The notes under the pieces: generated by a model | Told to the model about the DNA's origin: nothing | The model's database searches: none | The model's input: only the letters and a program-made list of their open reading frames with translations | Made by a program: the position numbers and the translations under genes | In this document: positions 24,803-35,692 of the stretch, piece after piece | How the letters are laid out: the number at the start of each line of letters is the position of its first letter | How positions within the stretch are numbered: position 1 is the first letter of the stretch | Source: Teichococcus aestuarii | Lineage (GTDB): Bacteria > Pseudomonadota > Alphaproteobacteria > Acetobacterales > Acetobacteraceae | Assembly: GCF_003116135.1 (NCBI RefSeq) | Contig: NZ_PDOA01000003.1 | Span: forward strand, 372,001-436,000 | Reading direction: 5' to 3' | Length of the DNA: 64,000 nt

Positions 24803-25693
24803 TCAGCCGCGCAGCGCCTTCACCATGGTCGAGCCCAGCGCCGCCGGGCTCTCGGCGACATGGATGCCGGCCTCGCGCATGGCGTTCATCTTGGCCTCGG
24901 CCGTGTCCTTGCCGCCGGAGATGACGGCGCCGGCATGGCCCATGCGGCGGCCCGGAGGGGCGGTCGCACCGGCGATGAAGCCGACCACGGGCTTGTAGTT
25001 CTTGGAGCCCGGCTTGTTCTCGCGCCCCAGGAACTCGGCCGCCTGGATCTCCGACTGGCCGCCGATCTCGCCGATCATGATGATCGACTGGGTCTCGGGG
25101 TCGGCCAGGAACATCTCCAGCACCTCGGTGAAGTCGGTGCCCTTCACCGGGTCGCCGCCGATGCCGACGCAGGTGGACTGGCCGAGGCCGGCCGCCGTGG
25201 TCTGCGCCACCGCCTCATAGGTCAGCGTGCCCGAGCGGGACACGATGCCGACAGAGCCGCGCTTGTGGATGTGGCCCGGCATGATGCCGATCTTGCAGGC
25301 GTCCGGCGTGATCACGCCCGGGCAGTTCGGCCCGATCAGGCGGGACCTGGAGCCGGAGAGGGCGCGCTTCACCTTCACCATGTCCAGCACCGGGATGCCC
25401 TCGGTGATGCAGATGATGAGCGGCACCTCGGCGTCGATCGCCTCCAGGATGGAGTCGGCGGCAAACGGCGGCGGCACGTAGATGACGGAGGCGTTGGCGC
25501 CGGTGGCCTCCACGCATTCCGCCACGGTGTTGAACACCGGCAGGCCGAGATGCGTCTGGCCGCCCTTGCCCGGGGTCACGCCGCCCACATAGTTCGAGCC
25601 GTAGGCAATGCCCTGCTCGGCGTGGAAGGTGCCCTGGCTCCCGGTGAAGCCCTGGGTCATCACCTTGGTGTTCGCGTCGACGAGGATGGCCAT
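24803..25693 (-). CDS. sucD: Succinate-CoA ligase subunit alpha
   Basis: This 296-residue subunit binds CoA and carries the phosphohistidine of succinyl-CoA synthetase. Visible features are the N-terminal CoA-binding [16 protein letters not shown], the [13 protein letters not shown] region, [10 protein letters not shown], and the C-terminal [14 protein letters not shown] with the active-site histidine. Its start directly follows the sucC stop, so the two are made together in equal amounts. It ends upstream of a strong hairpin. Confidence 0.97.
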   Translation of the reverse strand: MAILVDANTKVMTQGFTGSQGTFHAEQGIAYGSNYVGGVTPGKGGQTHLGLPVFNTVAECVEATGANASVIYVPPPFAADSILEAIDAEVPLIICITEGIPVLDMVKVKRALSGSRSRLIGPNCPGVITPDACKIGIMPGHIHKRGSVGIVSRSGTLTYEAVAQTTAAGLGQSTCVGIGGDPVKGTDFTEVLEMFLADPETQSIIMIGEIGGQSEIQAAEFLGRENKPGSKNYKPVVGFIAGATAPPGRRMGHAGAVISGGKDTAEAKMNAMREAGIHVAESPAALGSTMVKALRG

Positions 25694-25694
25694 C

Positions 25695-26891
<1,197 letters not shown>

Positions 26892-26940
26892 CCGCTCACC
26901 CTTTGCTGGGCTGGACGGCCGGGGCGCGGCCGGATGGGGA

Positions 26941-26966
26941 GCGGCCGGGGCGACCGCCCCGGCCGC
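26941..26966 (-). terminator. GC-rich hairpin between mdh and sucC
   Basis: Arms GCGGCCGGGGC and GCCCCGGCCGC pair over 11 bases around GACC just after the mdh stop. No T-run follows, so it may act as an RNA-stabilising or attenuating element inside the operon rather than a full terminator. Confidence 0.45.
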
Positions 26967-26973
26967 GGGAGGC

Positions 26974-28032
<1,059 letters not shown>

Positions 28033-28071
28033 TCAGGACAATCGGAACGCCAGGGGCCGGAGGATTGCCGC

Positions 28072-28482
28072 TCAAAGCGGCATGCAGCGGATCACGTCAT
28101 CATGGCCGCGGGCCAGGGTGGCCAGGGTGCCCACCGGGCACTCACGCTGCGTGCCGGAGGCCAGCGGCAGGCCGGCCTGCCAGGAGGTGAGGCGCGCGCC
28201 GCCGGCCGGCGGGCGGGCGGCTGGCCGCACGGCGGTGCGCTGCGGCTGCATGGCGGGGCGGCGCAGCAGCTGGGTGCCCTTGGCGGCAGCCGGGCGGACC
28301 GCGCTGCGCTGCGGCTGCGCGGCCGGCCGGGCTGCCGTGCGGAGGACGCTGCCCGCCTTGGCGGATTTGGCGGAGACGGTGCGCCCCTCGCCGCGATTCG
28401 GCGCGGCTTCCGCGCCAGAGATCATGCCGGGGGCGATGGAGGCGGCCAGGAGGCCGAGCAGGCAGAGCGGGATCAGTCGCAT
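28072..28482 (-). CDS. Small exported protein, alanine/arginine-rich with repeats
   Basis: A 136-residue protein I do not recognise. The N-terminus (MRLIPLCLLGLLAASIAPG) is a clear signal peptide, probably cut near AEAAP. The middle is low-complexity, with two related units of the form QPQR(S/T)AVRPAA. The C-terminal 30 residues look folded and hold the only two mature cysteines, in RECPVGTLATLARGHDDVIR and the following CMPL, which could form a disulfide. A purine-rich site precedes the start. It lies between zapE and mdh, where most relatives have no gene, suggesting a lineage-specific insertion. Confidence 0.65.
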   Translation of the reverse strand: MRLIPLCLLGLLAASIAPGMISGAEAAPNRGEGRTVSAKSAKAGSVLRTAARPAAQPQRSAVRPAAAKGTQLLRRPAMQPQRTAVRPAARPPAGGARLTSWQAGLPLASGTQRECPVGTLATLARGHDDVIRCMPL

Positions 28483-28513
28483 GGCAACTCCTTTCCGGTG
28501 GCGGCCCCGCTCC

Positions 28514-29701
28514 TCAGGTGAGGTGCGGCAGGCCCAGATAGTCGTGGCTTTGCATTTCCATCAGGCGCGACGCGGTGCGCTGGAACATCGCCGCGTTCTC
28601 GCCCTGCTCGTAGAGCTGGTCCGGCAGGGCGGCGGCCGAGGCCACCAGCTTGCAGCGGTGCTCGTAGAGCGTGTCGATGAGGGTGATGAAGCGGCGGGCC
28701 TTGTCGAAATTGTCCGGCCCCAGCCGCGGCACGCCGTCCAGCACCAGCGTGTGGTAGTGGGTGGAGATGGCCAGGTAGTCGGCCGGCCCCAGCGGCTTGC
28801 CGCAGAGCGCGTCGAAATCCGCCCGCGCCACGCCGCCCGCCGCCTGCGGGATCTCGACCCGCCGGCCGAGCACCGAGATTACCTCCGGGGCACCGTGCGG
28901 CTTGCCGGTCAGCTCCCGGAAGGCGGCATCCAGCGCCCGCTCCGCCCGGCCATCGGCCGGCGCGTGCCAGGTCGGCAGGCCCTGGATGCGGTCACGCCGG
29001 TAGTCCTGCGCCGATTGCAGGTGCAGCACCGCCACGTTCCTGTTGATCAGCGCGATGAAGGGCAGGAAGGCGTCCCGCCCGGGGCGGCCCTTGAACAGAT
29101 CGTCCGGCGCCGTGTTGCTGGTGGCGACGATGACGGTGCCGCGCGCGAACAGCGCCTCGAACAGCCGTCCCAGGATCATCGCGTCGGCGATGTCGTGCAC
29201 CTGGAACTCGTCGAAGCAGAGCAGCGAGGCCTCGGCGAGGATCTGGTCGGCCAGCGGCGGGATCGGGTCCGCCGCGTCGCCATGCTGCTTCTTCCAGGCA
29301 TGGATGCGCTGGTGCGACTGCTGCATGAACTGGTGGAAGTGGATGCGCTTCTTCCGTGGCACGTCGGCGCAGAGGAAGAACAGGTCCATCAGCATGGACT
29401 TGCCGCGCCCCACCTCGCCCACGAGGTAGAGGCCCTGCGGCGCGTTGCCCGGCGCCTCCTCCACCGGCTTGCGGCGGAAGAAGCGGCTCATGAAGCCGCC
29501 GCCCTCGGCCGTGGGCTGCTCCTGCCGCGGCTCGTAGCCGCGGGTGCGGCGCCACAGATCCTGCAACGTCTCGGCGGCGAGCGCCTGGGCGGGGTCGGCG
29601 CGGAGCTCCCCCGCCGCCACCTTCGCACGGTAGGCCGGCAGAGGACCTTCAGCGGGGGACGGGGGGCTTGCGGCACCGCCCGGCTTTAAGGGGCCATCCA
29701 T
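28514..29701 (-). CDS. zapE: Cell division protein ZapE (AFG1-like ATPase)
   Basis: A 395-residue AAA-type P-loop ATPase of the ZapE/AFG1 family, which interacts with the Z-ring during constriction in E. coli. The Walker A motif is GEVGRGKSML and the Walker B motif LCFDEFQVHDIADA. The sensor segment VIVATSNTAPDDLF and the C-terminal ISTHYHTLVLDGVPRL region are family hallmarks. A 30-residue Pro/Gly-rich leader precedes the conserved start and may not all be translated. In alphaproteobacteria this gene commonly stands just upstream of mdh, as here. Confidence 0.92.
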   Translation of the reverse strand: MDGPLKPGGAASPPSPAEGPLPAYRAKVAAGELRADPAQALAAETLQDLWRRTRGYEPRQEQPTAEGGGFMSRFFRRKPVEEAPGNAPQGLYLVGEVGRGKSMLMDLFFLCADVPRKKRIHFHQFMQQSHQRIHAWKKQHGDAADPIPPLADQILAEASLLCFDEFQVHDIADAMILGRLFEALFARGTVIVATSNTAPDDLFKGRPGRDAFLPFIALINRNVAVLHLQSAQDYRRDRIQGLPTWHAPADGRAERALDAAFRELTGKPHGAPEVISVLGRRVEIPQAAGGVARADFDALCGKPLGPADYLAISTHYHTLVLDGVPRLGPDNFDKARRFITLIDTLYEHRCKLVASAAALPDQLYEQGENAAMFQRTASRLMEMQSHDYLGLPHLT

Positions 29702-29891
29702 CGCAATGCGGCATAGCCTGGGTGGCCGAAACCGGCAACCGCACTTTCACAACGTTCCACAACCTACGGAAAGGGTGGGTTTTTTAGATTTCGTGAAGTG
29801 ATGAAAGCAGCGTCATGTTCCGGCGGCGCATCCCCTGCCTGCATGGCTGCGTTTACAAATCAGGCGAAACAACAGAACGGAGCGACGCCCA

Positions 29892-30161
29892 ATGATCGAC
29901 AAGTCCACGATCACGGAACAGGCTGAAATCGTCGGCTCCTGTGGCAACCATCTCGGCACCGTCGACCATCTAGAGGGCGACTTCATCAAGCTGACGCGCA
30001 ACGATTCCACGGATGGTCAGCACAAATACCTGCCGATCTCGGCGGTGGCCTCGACCGAGCCGGGACGGGTGACCACGGTGGTCAATCACAAAGCCGCGCA
30101 GTCCCTCCTGCAGGACGCGCCGGAGCCCGGGATCGGGCCGAATTTCCAGGCCCAGTCCTGA
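29892..30161 (+). CDS. DUF2171 domain-containing protein
   Basis: An 89-residue protein with the DUF2171 pattern: EIVGSCGNHLGTVDHLEGDF, then KLTRNDS and a YLPISAV segment. This is a small beta-rich domain related to PRC-barrel folds. Members are short soluble proteins of unknown function. A GGAGCG site precedes the start. About 190 unusually AT-rich bases separate it from the divergent zapE and probably hold promoters for both. It ends in a strong terminator. It is monocistronic and unlinked to its neighbours. Confidence 0.85.
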   Translation: MIDKSTITEQAEIVGSCGNHLGTVDHLEGDFIKLTRNDSTDGQHKYLPISAVASTEPGRVTTVVNHKAAQSLLQDAPEPGIGPNFQAQS

Positions 30162-30179
30162 GGGCGAATCGGAATCGAA

Positions 30180-30211
30180 AAGGCCCGGGGGAATTCCTTC
30201 CCCCGGGCCTT
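30180..30211 (+). terminator. Strong intrinsic terminator with GAATTCCTTC core
   Basis: A 14-bp stem (AAGGCCCGGGGGAA with its complement) closes a TTCC loop and is followed by TTGTCTTGTT. It ends the DUF2171 gene and, read the other way, could end sdhB. The core matches the hairpin near 59786 closely. Confidence 0.8.
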
Positions 30212-30243
30212 TGTCTTGTTCCGGACAGTTCCGGTGAAGGGCG

Positions 30244-31026
30244 TCAGCCCTGGCGCTCGACCATCATCTGCTTGATCTTGCCGATGGCCTGGGCCGGGTT
30301 CAGCCCCTTCGGGCAGGTCGCGGCGCAGTTCATGATGGTGTGGCAGCGATACAGGCGGAACGGATCCTCGAGGTCGTCGAGGCGCTCGCCCGTGTGGTCG
30401 TCGCGCGAATCCGCGATCCAGCGATAGGCCTGCAGCAGCACGGCCGGGCCGAGATAGCGGTCGCCATTCCACCAGTAGGAGGGGCAGGCCGTGGAGCAGC
30501 AGAAGCACAGGATGCACTCCCACAGCCCGTCGAGCTTGGCGCGCTCGTCCTTCGACTGGCGGCGCTCCTCATCCGGCGGCGGCGGCGTGTCGGACTTCAG
30601 CCAGGGCTCGATGGAGCGCAGCTGCGCGTAGATATGCGTCAGGTCCGGCACCAGGTCCTTCACCACCGGCATGTGCGGAAGCGGCGTGATGCGCACGTCC
30701 TTCTTCACATCCTCGATCGGCTTCAGGCAGGCCAGCGTGTTCATCCCGTCGATGTTCATCGAGCAGGAGCCGCAGATGCCCTCGCGGCAGGAGCGCCGGA
30801 AGGTCAGCGTGGTGTCCACCTCGTTCTTGATCTTGATCAGCGCGTCCAGGACCATGGGGCCGCACTTGTCGAGATCGATCTCGTAGGTGTCGTAGCGCGG
30901 GTTCTCCCCCGTGTCGGGGTCGAACCGGTAGATCTTGAACGCCTTGACGTTCTTGGCGCCGGCCTCGGCCTTGTAGGTCTTGCCGGTGCCGATGGTGGAA
31001 TTCTTGGGCAGCGTGAAGGTGGCCAT
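30244..31026 (-). CDS. sdhB: Succinate dehydrogenase iron-sulfur subunit
   Basis: The 260-residue electron-transfer subunit of complex II carries electrons from FAD to ubiquinone. The 2Fe-2S ligands lie in [16 protein letters not shown] and the following TLAC. The 4Fe-4S and 3Fe-4S clusters are bound by [16 protein letters not shown] and the C-terminal [17 protein letters not shown]. Length and cysteine spacing are standard. It follows sdhA by 17 bases as the last gene of sdhCDAB and runs toward the hairpin before DUF2171. Confidence 0.97.
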   Translation of the reverse strand: MATFTLPKNSTIGTGKTYKAEAGAKNVKAFKIYRFDPDTGENPRYDTYEIDLDKCGPMVLDALIKIKNEVDTTLTFRRSCREGICGSCSMNIDGMNTLACLKPIEDVKKDVRITPLPHMPVVKDLVPDLTHIYAQLRSIEPWLKSDTPPPPDEERRQSKDERAKLDGLWECILCFCCSTACPSYWWNGDRYLGPAVLLQAYRWIADSRDDHTGERLDDLEDPFRLYRCHTIMNCAATCPKGLNPAQAIGKIKQMMVERQG

Positions 31027-31043
31027 GAGTCCCGCTCCTTCCC

Positions 31044-32852
31044 TCAGTAAACGCGCGGCTTGGGCGGGAAGACCTGAACCTCGTTGGTGAGGGTCCGCAT
31101 CTTCACGTCACGGTAGTCGAGGCTGATCTTGTACTTGTCGTCCATGCGGGCAAGGGTGTGCTTCATCCAGTTCGCGTCGTCGCGCTCCGGATAATCCTCA
31201 TGCGCATGGGCACCACGGCTCTCGTGCCGCGCCTCGGCGCCGACCACGGTGGTCAGCGCGTTGCCGATCAGGTTGTCCAGCTCCAGCGCCTCGACCAGGT
31301 CGCTGTTCCAGATCAGGCTGCGGTCGGCGATGCGGATGTCCGAATAGCCGGCGGCCACCTTCTCCATCTTCTCCACGCCTTCCTTCAGCAGGTCGGAGGT
31401 GCGGAAGACGGCGGCATGGGTCTGCATGGTGCGCTGCATCTGCAGGCGCAGATCGGCCACCGAGGTGCCGCCCTTGGCGTGGCGGACGCGGTCCAGCCGG
31501 TCCAGCGCGGCCTCGCCGGCCTTGGGCGGCAGCGGCGCCTGGGTGGCACCGGGCTTGATCGTCTCGGCGGCGCGCAGCGCGGCGGCGCGGCCGAACACCA
31601 CCAGGTCGAGCAGCGAGTTGGTGCCGAGGCGGTTGGCGCCGTGCACCGAGACGGAGGCCGCCTCGCCCACCGCCATCAGGCCGGGCACCACCCGGTCCTG
31701 GTCGGTGCCGGTCGCCGCCAGCACCTCGCAGTGGATGTTCGTCGGGATGCCGCCCATGTTGTAGTGGACGGTCGGGAGCATCGGGATCGGCTCCTTCGTC
31801 ACGTCCACGCCGGCGAAGATCTTCGCCGTCTCGGAGATGCCGGGCAGCCGCTCATGCAGCAGGTCGGCGCCGAGATGCTCGAGGTGCAGGTGGATGTGGT
31901 CCTTGTGCGGGCCGACGCCCCGCCCCTCGCGGATCTCCATCGACATGGCGCGGCTGACGACGTCGCGCGAGGCGAGGTCCTTCGCCGTCGGCGCGTAGCG
32001 CTCCATGAAGCGCTCGCCCTCGGAGTTGGTCAGGTAGCCGCCCTCGCCGCGGGCGCCCTCGGTGACGAGGCAGCCCGAGCCGTAGATGCCGGTGGGGTGG
32101 AACTGGACGAACTCATTGTCCTGCAGCGGCAGGCCGGCGCGCAGCACCATGCCGCCGCCATCGCCCGTGCAGGTGTGGGCGGAGGTGCAGGAGAAGTAGG
32201 CGCGGCCATAGCCGCCGGTGGCCAGCACCACGGTCTGGGCACGGAAGCGGTGGAGGCTGCCATCCTCCAGGTTCCAGGCCATGACGCCGCGGCAGGCGCC
32301 GTCCTCCATGATCAGGTCGAGCGCGAAATACTCGATGAAGAACTCGCATTGGTGCTTCAGCGACTGCTGGTAGAGCGTGTGCAGGATGGCATGGCCCGTG
32401 CGGTCGGCCGCGGCGCAGGCGCGCATGGCCGGGGTCTTGCCGTAGTTCTGCATGTGCCCGCCGAAGGGGCGCTGGTAGATGCGGCCATCCTCGGTGCGGC
32501 TGAAGGGCACGCCGAAGTGCTCCAGCTCGATGATGGCCGGCACCGCCTCGCGGCACATGTACTCGATGGCGTCCTGGTCTCCCAGCCAGTCCGACCCCTT
32601 GACGGTGTCGTACATGTGCCAGCGCCAGTCATCCTCGCCCATGTTGCCGAGGGCCGCGCCGACTCCGCCCTGCGCCGCCACGGTGTGGCTGCGGGTCGGG
32701 AAGACCTTGGTGATGCAGGCGGTTTTCAGCCCCGCCGCACCCATCCCGAAGGTGGCGCGCAGCCCGGCACCACCGGCGCCCACGACGACGACGTCGTAGG
32801 TGTGGTCCACCACGCGGTAGGCGCCCGAGGAGGGCATGGTGATCGCGTTCAT
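31044..32852 (-). CDS. sdhA: Succinate dehydrogenase flavoprotein subunit
   Basis: The 602-residue catalytic subunit oxidises succinate to fumarate. The FAD-binding GAGGAGLRA is near residue 25, and SHTVAAQGG contains the histidine that covalently binds [14 protein letters not shown] and the [10 protein letters not shown] loop form the active site, and the C-terminal domain begins [14 protein letters not shown]. The start [10 protein letters not shown] is chosen; the 21 codons upstream do not look coding. It lies between sdhD and sdhB. Confidence 0.97.
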   Translation of the reverse strand: MNAITMPSSGAYRVVDHTYDVVVVGAGGAGLRATFGMGAAGLKTACITKVFPTRSHTVAAQGGVGAALGNMGEDDWRWHMYDTVKGSDWLGDQDAIEYMCREAVPAIIELEHFGVPFSRTEDGRIYQRPFGGHMQNYGKTPAMRACAAADRTGHAILHTLYQQSLKHQCEFFIEYFALDLIMEDGACRGVMAWNLEDGSLHRFRAQTVVLATGGYGRAYFSCTSAHTCTGDGGGMVLRAGLPLQDNEFVQFHPTGIYGSGCLVTEGARGEGGYLTNSEGERFMERYAPTAKDLASRDVVSRAMSMEIREGRGVGPHKDHIHLHLEHLGADLLHERLPGISETAKIFAGVDVTKEPIPMLPTVHYNMGGIPTNIHCEVLAATGTDQDRVVPGLMAVGEAASVSVHGANRLGTNSLLDLVVFGRAAALRAAETIKPGATQAPLPPKAGEAALDRLDRVRHAKGGTSVADLRLQMQRTMQTHAAVFRTSDLLKEGVEKMEKVAAGYSDIRIADRSLIWNSDLVEALELDNLIGNALTTVVGAEARHESRGAHAHEDYPERDDANWMKHTLARMDDKYKISLDYRDVKMRTLTNEVQVFPPKPRVY

Positions 32853-32965
32853 CGTCCCGATCCGTCCGTCACTTGCGCAGCGGGCACAGGGAGCCGCCGC
32901 CTTTCCAGAAAGCACTCAGCGTGAAGATGGGCGGGAGTGGCGCCTTGCCACCCCCCGCCGCTGGC

Positions 32966-33361
32966 TCAGATCGCGATCTTCAGCACGGCCACGGCGGCCA
33001 GCACGCCGAACAGCGCGCAGGCGGCCTTCACCGCCAGGATCACCGCCATGCGCACCATCTCGCTGCGCGTGTAGTCCTCGATCACCACCTGCATGCCCGA
33101 GGCGGCGTGCTGGAAGGCGAGGCCGATGGACAGCAGCAGCAGCGTGGCGTTCAGCGGGTGGGCGATCCACGCCACAACCTCGGCGTATTCCTTGCCGCCC
33201 ATGGTGGCGACCGAGAGGATGAACCACAGCATCAGCGGCAGCAGCGCCACCGAGCTGACGCGCTGGATCCACCAATGGTGCGAGCCCTGCTTGGCGGAGC
33301 CGAGGCCACGGACGCGGCCGAGCGGCGACTGCAGGGGAACGCGGGTCGGGGTGTCGCTCAT
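32966..33361 (-). CDS. sdhD: Succinate dehydrogenase membrane anchor subunit
   Basis: A 131-residue inner-membrane anchor with three hydrophobic helices that, with SdhC, binds haem b and ubiquinone. The second helix ends FQHAASGMQVVIEDY, which has the haem-ligand histidine and the quinone-site Asp-Tyr pair of SdhD. It begins 10 bases after the sdhC stop. The first 20 residues, with RVRGLGSAKQGSHHWW, are the usual cytoplasmic lead. Confidence 0.94.
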   Translation of the reverse strand: MSDTPTRVPLQSPLGRVRGLGSAKQGSHHWWIQRVSSVALLPLMLWFILSVATMGGKEYAEVVAWIAHPLNATLLLLSIGLAFQHAASGMQVVIEDYTRSEMVRMAVILAVKAACALFGVLAAVAVLKIAI

Positions 33362-33371
33362 GTGCCGCTCC

Positions 33372-33818
33372 TCAGCCCCAGGCGATGATGACGATGAACC
33401 AGGTCAGCACCGTCAGCACCGCAGTGCCGATCAGCACGGCCCGGCCGGTGCGGTAGGTGGTCGGCAGGTCGTAGCCATAGCCCGCGTCCCACATCAGGTG
33501 ACGCACGCCGCCCAGGGTGTGGAACCACGCCACGGCCGTCATGCCGAACAGGATGAGGATGCCGAGGAAGGAGGAGAAGAACCACTGCGCCGTGGCGAAG
33601 GCCCGCGGGCCGGCCGCAGCCGCCACCAGCCACCACACCAGGAAGAGCAGGCCGACCGTCCAGGCGATGCCGGTCGCGCGGTTCGCGATCGACAGGCCGC
33701 TGGTGATCTGCATCATGTCATAGACCTGCAGGTGCGGGGACAGGGGGCGCCTCACCGGCGTCCCGTCCGTGCGGCGCCCCACCATGGTCGCCTCGCGCGC
33801 GTCTTTCGTACTGGCCAT
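33372..33818 (-). CDS. sdhC: Succinate dehydrogenase cytochrome b556 subunit
   Basis: A 148-residue three-helix membrane subunit of complex II. The RPLSPHLQVY motif before the first helix and the SGLSIANRATGIAW quinone-site serine and arginine are typical. The FHTLGGVRHLMWD segment supplies the haem-ligand histidine. The N-terminal 20 residues, rich in charged residues, vary within the family. It is the promoter-proximal gene of sdhCDAB and has a good promoter candidate about 80 bases upstream. Confidence 0.95.
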   Translation of the reverse strand: MASTKDAREATMVGRRTDGTPVRRPLSPHLQVYDMMQITSGLSIANRATGIAWTVGLLFLVWWLVAAAAGPRAFATAQWFFSSFLGILILFGMTAVAWFHTLGGVRHLMWDAGYGYDLPTTYRTGRAVLIGTAVLTVLTWFIVIIAWG

Positions 33819-33895
33819 GGACCGATCCCGCTCCGCCTATTCTGAAACGCTCCCGGCCCGGCCTGGGCAAGCGGCCGGGGGGAAGCGGTGGAACC

Positions 33896-33924
33896 TTTTA
33901 TGGTGCGCCGCCATGCAGCGTCAA
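33896..33924 (-). promoter_or_regulatory. Promoter candidate of sdhCDAB
   Basis: Read leftward, a near-consensus TTGACG -35 element and an ATAAAA -10 element are separated by exactly 17 bases, in an otherwise GC-rich stretch about 80 bases before the sdhC start. This is the best promoter match in the window. Confidence 0.55.
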
Positions 33925-34093
33925 CGCGCCCACCCCGCCCATGCCACGGTGCGGTAAAATTGCGGGTTAACGTTTTCGCCTTTTCATCCGCGATGCCCGG
34001 CCATGGCGGGGCTGGGCAAGACACGCCGGATAGCCACGGTCGTCTTTGTCCGACTCGGTGCCCAATGCGGGTGGCGGAAGGGCAGAAAAGGTC

Positions 34094-34118
34094 CGGCGGC
34101 TCCCGCAGGGAGCCGCCG
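34094..34118 (-). terminator. Intrinsic terminator of the glycine-rich lipoprotein gene
   Basis: Arms CGGCGGCTCCC and GGGAGCCGCCG form an 11-bp stem with a 3-base loop just after the stop codon. Read leftward it is followed by GACCTTTTCTG. Confidence 0.7.
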
Positions 34119-34126
34119 CGGCAGGG

Positions 34127-34405
34127 TCAGTAGCCGTAATAGCCGCCACGGGGCGGGCGGCGGTCATAATAGGGGTCGACCGGCCGCTCCGGCGTGGTCA
34201 CGGCGCCGCCCACGGCCCCCAGGGCGCCCCCGATCAGCGCGCCGGTGCCGGCATTGCCGCTCAGCGAGCCGATGCCCGCGCCGGCGCCGGCGCCCAGCGC
34301 GCCAGCGCCCAGGGCGCGCTGGCCCGGGCTGTAGGGGTCGGTGCAGGCCGCCAGACCAAGCGCCAGCCCGGCCGCCAGCCCGACGCGCATCAGGGTCTTC
34401 CGCAT
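34127..34405 (-). CDS. Glycine-zipper lipoprotein
   Basis: A 92-residue predicted lipoprotein. The signal peptide MRKTLMRVGLAAGLALGLAAC ends in a lipobox with Cys21 as the acylation site. The mature part is a glycine/alanine zipper (GAGALGAGAGAGIGSL and GALIGGALGAVGGAV) able to insert in or span a membrane. A Pro/Tyr/Arg-rich tail ends in PRGGYYGY. Similar proteins are associated with the outer membrane and envelope stress, but the exact role is unknown. An AGGAGG ribosome site sits upstream at good spacing, and a terminator follows, so it is a single-gene unit. Confidence 0.82.
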   Translation of the reverse strand: MRKTLMRVGLAAGLALGLAACTDPYSPGQRALGAGALGAGAGAGIGSLSGNAGTGALIGGALGAVGGAVTTPERPVDPYYDRRPPRGGYYGY

Positions 34406-34533
34406 GATGAATCCTCCTGGCTTGAACAACACCTGGAGGTTCCGCCCGGATGCCGGACAAAGATGCGGCGGCAACGTGGCCGTGCCGCCGCAATCCCATA
34501 CTTTCGCGTGATGCGCCCGGCGGGGGCGGCGCC

Positions 34534-35565
34534 TCAGGCCGCCTGCTTCTCCAGCAGGCCCTGGCGCACCAGCTCCTCGGCGATCTGCACGGCGTTCAGC
34601 GCCGCGCCCTTGCGCAGATTGTCGGCCACGCACCAGAAGGCCAGGCCGTTCGGCACGGTGGGATCGGCGCGCAGGCGGGAGACGAAGACCGGGTCCTCGC
34701 CGGCGATCTCCACCTGGGTGGCGTAGCCGCCATCCTCGCGGTGGTCGAGCACGGTGATGCCCGGCGCCTCGCGCAGCGCCGCCCAGGCCTGGTTCACCGT
34801 GATCGGCCGCTCGAACTCCACATGCACCGCCTCGCCATGGCCGATGAAGGCGGGCACGCGGACGCAGGTGGCCACCACCTGGATGTCGGGGTCGAGGATC
34901 TTGCGGGTCTCGACCGCCATCTTCCACTCCTCCTTGGTGGCCCCGTCGTCCATGAACTTGTCGATGTGCGGGATGCAGTTGAAGGCGATGGGCTTGGTGA
35001 ACACCTCGGGCGTGGCCGCGTCGTTGACGAAGACGCCGCGGGTCTGGGTGAACAGCTCGTCCATCGCCTCCTTCCCCGCGCCGGAAACCGACTGGTAGGT
35101 GGCCACGACCACGCGCCGCACCGTGGCGATCTCGTGCAGCGGCTTCAGCGCCACCACCATCTGGATGGTGGAGCAGTTGGGATTGGCGATGATGTTGCGC
35201 CGGCGGAAGCCTTTCAGCGCCTGCGGGTTCACCTCCGGCACCACCAGCGGCACGTCGTGGTCCATGCGGAACTGGCTGGTGTTGTCGATCACCACGCAGC
35301 CCGCCGCCGCCGCGCGCGGCGCATGGATGGCGGAGACCGAGGCGCCGGGCGAGAACAGGGCGATATCGGTGCCGGCGAAGTCGAACTTCTCCAGGTTCTG
35401 CACCTTCAGCACGCCCTTCTCGCCGAAGGACACCTCCTGGCCCGCCGAGCGGCCCGAGGCGAGGGCGATGACCTCGCTGACGGGGAAGTCCCGCTCCGCG
35501 AGGGTCTTGAGGATCTCGCGCCCCACATTGCCGGTGGCGCCGACGACCGCGACCCGGTAGCCCAT
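34534..35565 (-). CDS. asd: Aspartate-semialdehyde dehydrogenase
   Basis: A 343-residue NADPH enzyme that makes aspartate semialdehyde for lysine, threonine, methionine and diaminopimelate synthesis. Visible are GATGNVGREI (NADP site), IIANPNCSTIQ with the catalytic Cys131, YQSVSGAGKEAMDEL, and VPAFIGHGEAVHVEF with the active-site histidine. An ATG 9 bases upstream touches the AGGGGG ribosome site; the one chosen is at proper spacing and matches the family N-terminus. It is probably transcribed alone from the short gap shared with the chemoreceptor end. Confidence 0.96.
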   Translation of the reverse strand: MGYRVAVVGATGNVGREILKTLAERDFPVSEVIALASGRSAGQEVSFGEKGVLKVQNLEKFDFAGTDIALFSPGASVSAIHAPRAAAAGCVVIDNTSQFRMDHDVPLVVPEVNPQALKGFRRRNIIANPNCSTIQMVVALKPLHEIATVRRVVVATYQSVSGAGKEAMDELFTQTRGVFVNDAATPEVFTKPIAFNCIPHIDKFMDDGATKEEWKMAVETRKILDPDIQVVATCVRVPAFIGHGEAVHVEFERPITVNQAWAALREAPGITVLDHREDGGYATQVEIAGEDPVFVSRLRADPTVPNGLAFWCVADNLRKGAALNAVQIAEELVRQGLLEKQAA

Positions 35566-35692
35566 GGTGTCCATCCCCCTGAAATCGGTGCCCTGCAATC
35601 GTTCGCGGGCGAAAAAGCGGGCTGGCTTAGCGCCGGCGCGCGGGGCGGCGCAACTGTTTTGCACCCGCCTCCCCGCGCGCGCCCCGCCCCGC

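Larger units (their letters stand above)
33819..34126. other. Intergenic region upstream of sdhC
   Basis: This gap of about 300 bases holds the sdh promoter candidate in its left half, an AT-rich patch around 33955-33985 (GTTAAC and TTTT/AAAA tracts) that could be an operator or activating element, and the terminator of the neighbouring lipoprotein gene at its right edge. I see no coding sequence or tRNA in it. Confidence 0.5.
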
